Positions 61,529 through 64,000 of a stretch of DNA of 64,000 nt are shown in pieces (position 1 is the first letter of the stretch; each line of letters starts with the position of its first letter). The DNA is from Bin87 sp965221295. GTDB lineage: Bacteria; Chloroflexota; Dehalococcoidia; Lucifugimonadales; UBA3495. Made by a program: the position numbers and the translations under genes. The stretch is from positions 1,798,001 through 1,862,000 of the forward strand of contig OZ244879.1 of NCBI GenBank assembly GCA_965221295.1. Direction: 5' to 3'. The notes under the pieces were generated by a model that ran no database searches, was not told the origin of the DNA, and saw nothing but the letters and a program-made list of their open reading frames with translations.

Positions 61529-63281
61529 AATCAAGAGTGAAATGAATCCGCTGACCCCCGTTGCCCTCTACGCCCGCGTCTCCAGCGACCGGCAGGACGT
61601 GGACCTGTCCGTGGCGGCTCAGCTTCGGGCGCTGAGAGACTATGCCGAGAAGAACGGGTACCTGGTCGCCCGCGAGTACGTGGACGAGGCCGAGAGCGGC
61701 AGGATCGCCGACCGGCCTCAGTTCCGCGCCATGCTGGAGGAAGCTGGGAAGCCAGATGCCCCCTTTAAGGAAATCCTGGTCTGGAAGTTCAGCCGGTTCA
61801 CCCGCAAGCGGGAGCACGCCGTGGCCTTCAAGTCCATGCTGAGGCGCAAGGGCATCCGGGTGGTGTCCATCACCGAGCACGCCGACGACACCCCCACCGG
61901 CAAGCTGATGGAAGCCATCATCGAGTCGGTGGACGAATTTTACTCAGAAAATTTGGCGCAAGAGGTCGTGCGGGGTATGCGGGAAGCTGCGTCTCGCGGC
62001 TTCTGGATGACCACCAACGCCCCCTACGGCTACCAACGGGTTTACGTCCAGGACGGCGCCAAGAAGCGACCCCGCTTGGCCTTGAATCCCCCGCACGACG
62101 CCGTGGTCCGCCGCATCTTCGATCTCACCCTCCAGGGCAAGACATCCCTGGACATCCTGAAGACCCTCAACGGCGAGGGCATTCCCTCGCCCATGGGAAA
62201 GCAGTGGCGCAAGACCACTGTCCACAAGGTGTTGGGAAACGAAGCCTACACTGGAACACTGGTCTGGGGCGAAAACGCCAAGGACAACGCCCCGCCGGTG
62301 CGGGTGGAGAACGCCTTCCCCGCCATCGTGACGCAGGGAGAGTTTGCCCGGGTCCGCAGACTATTGGAGTCCCGCGCCCCCAAGGTAACCCACCCCCGTC
62401 GGGCCGCCAGTCCCTACTTGCTGAGCGGGCTGGCCAAGTGCGAGACCTGCGGCAAGGCCCTGACCGCCGCCGAAGCCAAGAGCGGCAAGTACACCTACTA
62501 CGTCTGCCAGTCCATGCTCAAGCTGGGCAAGGATGCCTGCAACTGTCCCCGTCTCAACGCAAAAGACTTTGAGCAGCTCATCATCTCTACCCTCCGGGAA
62601 CACATCCTCACCGAGTCCAACATCCGGGATTTGGTCAAGATGTTGGATGAGGAGATGGACGGGGTGGCCAGGGATCAGCGGGACCGGCTGGAGACGGTGG
62701 AGGCGGAACTGGCCGAGGTTCGGCGGAAGATGGACCGCATCTGGTATTTCGTGGAGAACACCGAACTGGACATGGCCGACGCCTCAGAGCGCATCCTAGA
62801 ACACCGCCACCGGCGGGAGCACCTAGAAGCGGCCGCCGAGGAAGCCAGGGCGGTGCTGGCGGAACGGAGGCAGTTGCTGGACAGCGCCGACGTTATCGCC
62901 GCTTTCGCCACCGAGATGGGGGAGTTCCTGCGAACCAGCGAGATCACCGAGACGCGGGCCTTCATCCGGTCCTTCGTGAAGGAGGTGACAGTGGTTGCCG
63001 GCAAAGCCACCATAATCTACACAATCCCCACCCCGAAAGACAGCCCCATCAGGGGAGCAGACATGGCGGAAGTGGCTTTGAATGGCGGTTTTCGCAGTAC
63101 AATACATGGTGGTGGAGCTGGCGGGAATCGAACCCGCTACCTCTTCAATGCCATTGAAGCGCTCTCCCAAATGAGCTACAGCCCCACTGACGTCGCTTCG
63201 CCTCAGGCCATCCGCGACTGCGCTATTCTAGCAAACCTGTGGCAATCCACGCAACCTAGTGTACTCATTCAGTGCGTATGA
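61521..63281 (+). CDS. Large serine recombinase (site-specific integrase)
   Basis: 586 residues in this frame (ATG 61521; 61542 possible). Order: resolvase domain with ALYARVSSDRQDVD (nucleophilic Ser21) and WKFSRFTRKREHA, recombinase domain (VVRGMREAASRGFW, KVLGNEAYTGTLVWG), zinc ribbon (CETCGKA and YYVCQSMLKLGKDACNC), coiled coil, and C-terminal strand YTIPTPKDSPI. After about residue 530 the frame reads through tRNA-Ala to a stop at 63281, so the last ~50 residues were probably acquired on integration. It should mediate integration and excision of the element. A related truncated copy lies at 16492-17718. Confidence 0.9.
   Translation: MSEIKSEMNPLTPVALYARVSSDRQDVDLSVAAQLRALRDYAEKNGYLVAREYVDEAESGRIADRPQFRAMLEEAGKPDAPFKEILVWKFSRFTRKREHAVAFKSMLRRKGIRVVSITEHADDTPTGKLMEAIIESVDEFYSENLAQEVVRGMREAASRGFWMTTNAPYGYQRVYVQDGAKKRPRLALNPPHDAVVRRIFDLTLQGKTSLDILKTLNGEGIPSPMGKQWRKTTVHKVLGNEAYTGTLVWGENAKDNAPPVRVENAFPAIVTQGEFARVRRLLESRAPKVTHPRRAASPYLLSGLAKCETCGKALTAAEAKSGKYTYYVCQSMLKLGKDACNCPRLNAKDFEQLIISTLREHILTESNIRDLVKMLDEEMDGVARDQRDRLETVEAELAEVRRKMDRIWYFVENTELDMADASERILEHRHRREHLEAAAEEARAVLAERRQLLDSADVIAAFATEMGEFLRTSEITETRAFIRSFVKEVTVVAGKATIIYTIPTPKDSPIRGADMAEVALNGGFRSTIHGGGAGGNRTRYLFNAIEALSQMSYSPTDVASPQAIRDCAILANLWQSTQPSVLIQCV
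63110..63185 (-). tRNA. tRNA-Ala (anticodon GGC)
   Basis: The minus strand folds fully: acceptor GGGGCTG/CAGCTCC, D-stem GCTC/GAGC, anticodon stem CTTCA/TGAAG with loop ATGGCAT, T-stem GCGGG/CCCGC with TTCGATT, discriminator A and encoded CCA (63112-63110). The 3' end faces the recombinase gene and overlaps its last codons. The tRNA is complete, so integration left it intact and this is a likely attachment site. Confidence 0.95.
63225..63254 (-). promoter_or_regulatory. Promoter of tRNA-Ala
   Basis: On the minus strand TTGCGT (63254-63249), 18 bases and TAGAAT (63230-63225) lie about 40 bases before the tRNA 5' end. The promoter is on the side away from the element, as expected for an undisturbed chromosomal tRNA. 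Confidence 0.55.
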
Positions 63282-64000
63282 GGAGGACGGGCGCATCGGA
63301 GGTGGCAGGCCGCAAGATAACCGGCCGAGATGGATCCGTCCCGCGCCTGAAGGCCAGAGATGGTATGGCGCACAGGATCTGAGCGGTGCACGGATCGGTT
63401 CTGGAATCCCAAAGTATGGTCGCCATCATGCGTTTGATGGAACCCCTAGGCGTCTGGGCGCTGGGCCGGCGCCACTGACCTTGGAGCGCCGACCAACGAG
63501 GCGCAAGAACGGAGAGTTGATACTCCGTTTCTGGCAATCAGTTTGGGAATCCGCTTGGAACGTGCTGACATCGTTCATACGAACTGCCCTGATTGCGAAA
63601 CGCGCTCGCTTTTCCAGCATGTTGGAGAACTTTGTGGTCAAGGCTGTGGAAGCCCGGATGCGCACAGAGCGGGTATCCCAGCGGGACTTCACGTCTCTGG
63701 CGGTGTACTCATTTGGATCCGCTGGGTCGGGGCCGCGAGTCCAGCTAGTCGATTTGCGTGATGACTACCATGGCGCCAACGCCCGATACCCCCGAGGCTT
63801 GCACACCCTGTAGGCCCGTAGTCGGTGGTCGGCGCTGTCGTTGAGCGGGCTTTCCCGGACCCGACCCAGGGTTGATCGCGCCTCGGGACTTGAACTACGA
63901 CAAATGCGGCCCTCCATGGCGGTGGACGCCATACAGCACAGGCGACGCAACGACGCTGCTCGCTTGCCCTTCCCTCAGCGAAGGTACGTCACTCCCCATC
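63282..64000. other. Region beyond the tRNA, no supported gene
   Basis: Several frames stay open but none shows a family motif or a good ribosome site; a plus-strand frame at 63543-63761 has HTNCPDCE only. It may be chromosomal DNA with gene decay or unrelated proteins. Nothing further can be claimed. Confidence 0.4.

Noticed and set aside
63259..63813. Plus-strand frame after the tRNA (184 residues)
   Set aside because: No domain, no ribosome site, and competing frames on both strands; not enough to call a gene.

Overview
The window is GC-rich (roughly 58-60 % by eye) bacterial DNA. The seven-bladed RCC1-like protein, the Calx-beta/cadherin surface protein, the NYN-domain remnant and the IS481/IS1182 relics remind me of Chloroflexota, especially sponge- or marine-associated lineages. 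That placement rests on remembered family resemblance; there is no rRNA or marker gene to prove it.

Region 1 (1-16.4 kb) looks like chromosomal or worn accessory DNA. It holds large secreted or surface proteins (RCC1 propeller, a 1,376-residue multidomain protein, two paralogous secreted proteins, one with six repeats on Pro/Thr linkers). Around them lie many broken genes: an aminotransferase piece, an NYN-domain gene with an in-frame TAG, a TnpB-like relic, a MATE transporter with an internal deletion, and an AbiEii toxin gene broken by a 13-bp duplication. Two 2-repeat CRISPR-like mini-arrays with the same 36-nt repeat flank the repeat-protein gene. No cas gene is present.

Region 2 (16.4-34.2 kb) is a defence and mobile-relic island. 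A 5'-truncated large serine recombinase and an IS481 relic come first. Then come (a) a three-gene operon of a cytosine-C5 methyltransferase, a MORC-like GHKL ATPase and a methyltransferase-like protein, (b) an Eco57I/PglX-like adenine methyltransferase, a small basic protein, an AF2212/VapC toxin-antitoxin pair and a PLD-SNF2 helicase, all in one direction, and (c) a HEPN/NB-ARC/C-terminal-repeat STAND protein resembling anti-phage NLRs.

Region 3 (34.2-63.2 kb) reads as an integrative element. Its minus-strand DNA-processing module encodes an SNF2-type helicase, an NPPY methyltransferase, RadC, SSB, a PD-(D/E)XK nuclease, a DUF7007-like protein, a Rad52-type annealing protein, a CHC2/TOPRIM primase, and an HTH/coiled-coil protein with repeated CCGATGTACA boxes upstream. 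Hairpins that look like terminators separate several of these genes. A complete IS1182-type insertion sits between this module and the plus-strand type IV secretion operon: a secreted protein, TrbL/VirB6, a VirB2-like pilin, PrgI/VirB3 fused to an ectodomain, a second VirB2-like protein, VirB4, a VirD4-like coupling ATPase and a replication-relaxation protein. A control region follows, with four small minus-strand genes (three of them HTH) divergent from Xre plus ImmA/IrrE. Last come an RHH protein and an intact large serine recombinase whose 3' end overlaps tRNA-Ala(GGC). The tRNA keeps its own promoter on the far side, so this is a likely right attachment site. No recognisable MOB relaxase was found, and the left attachment site was not located.
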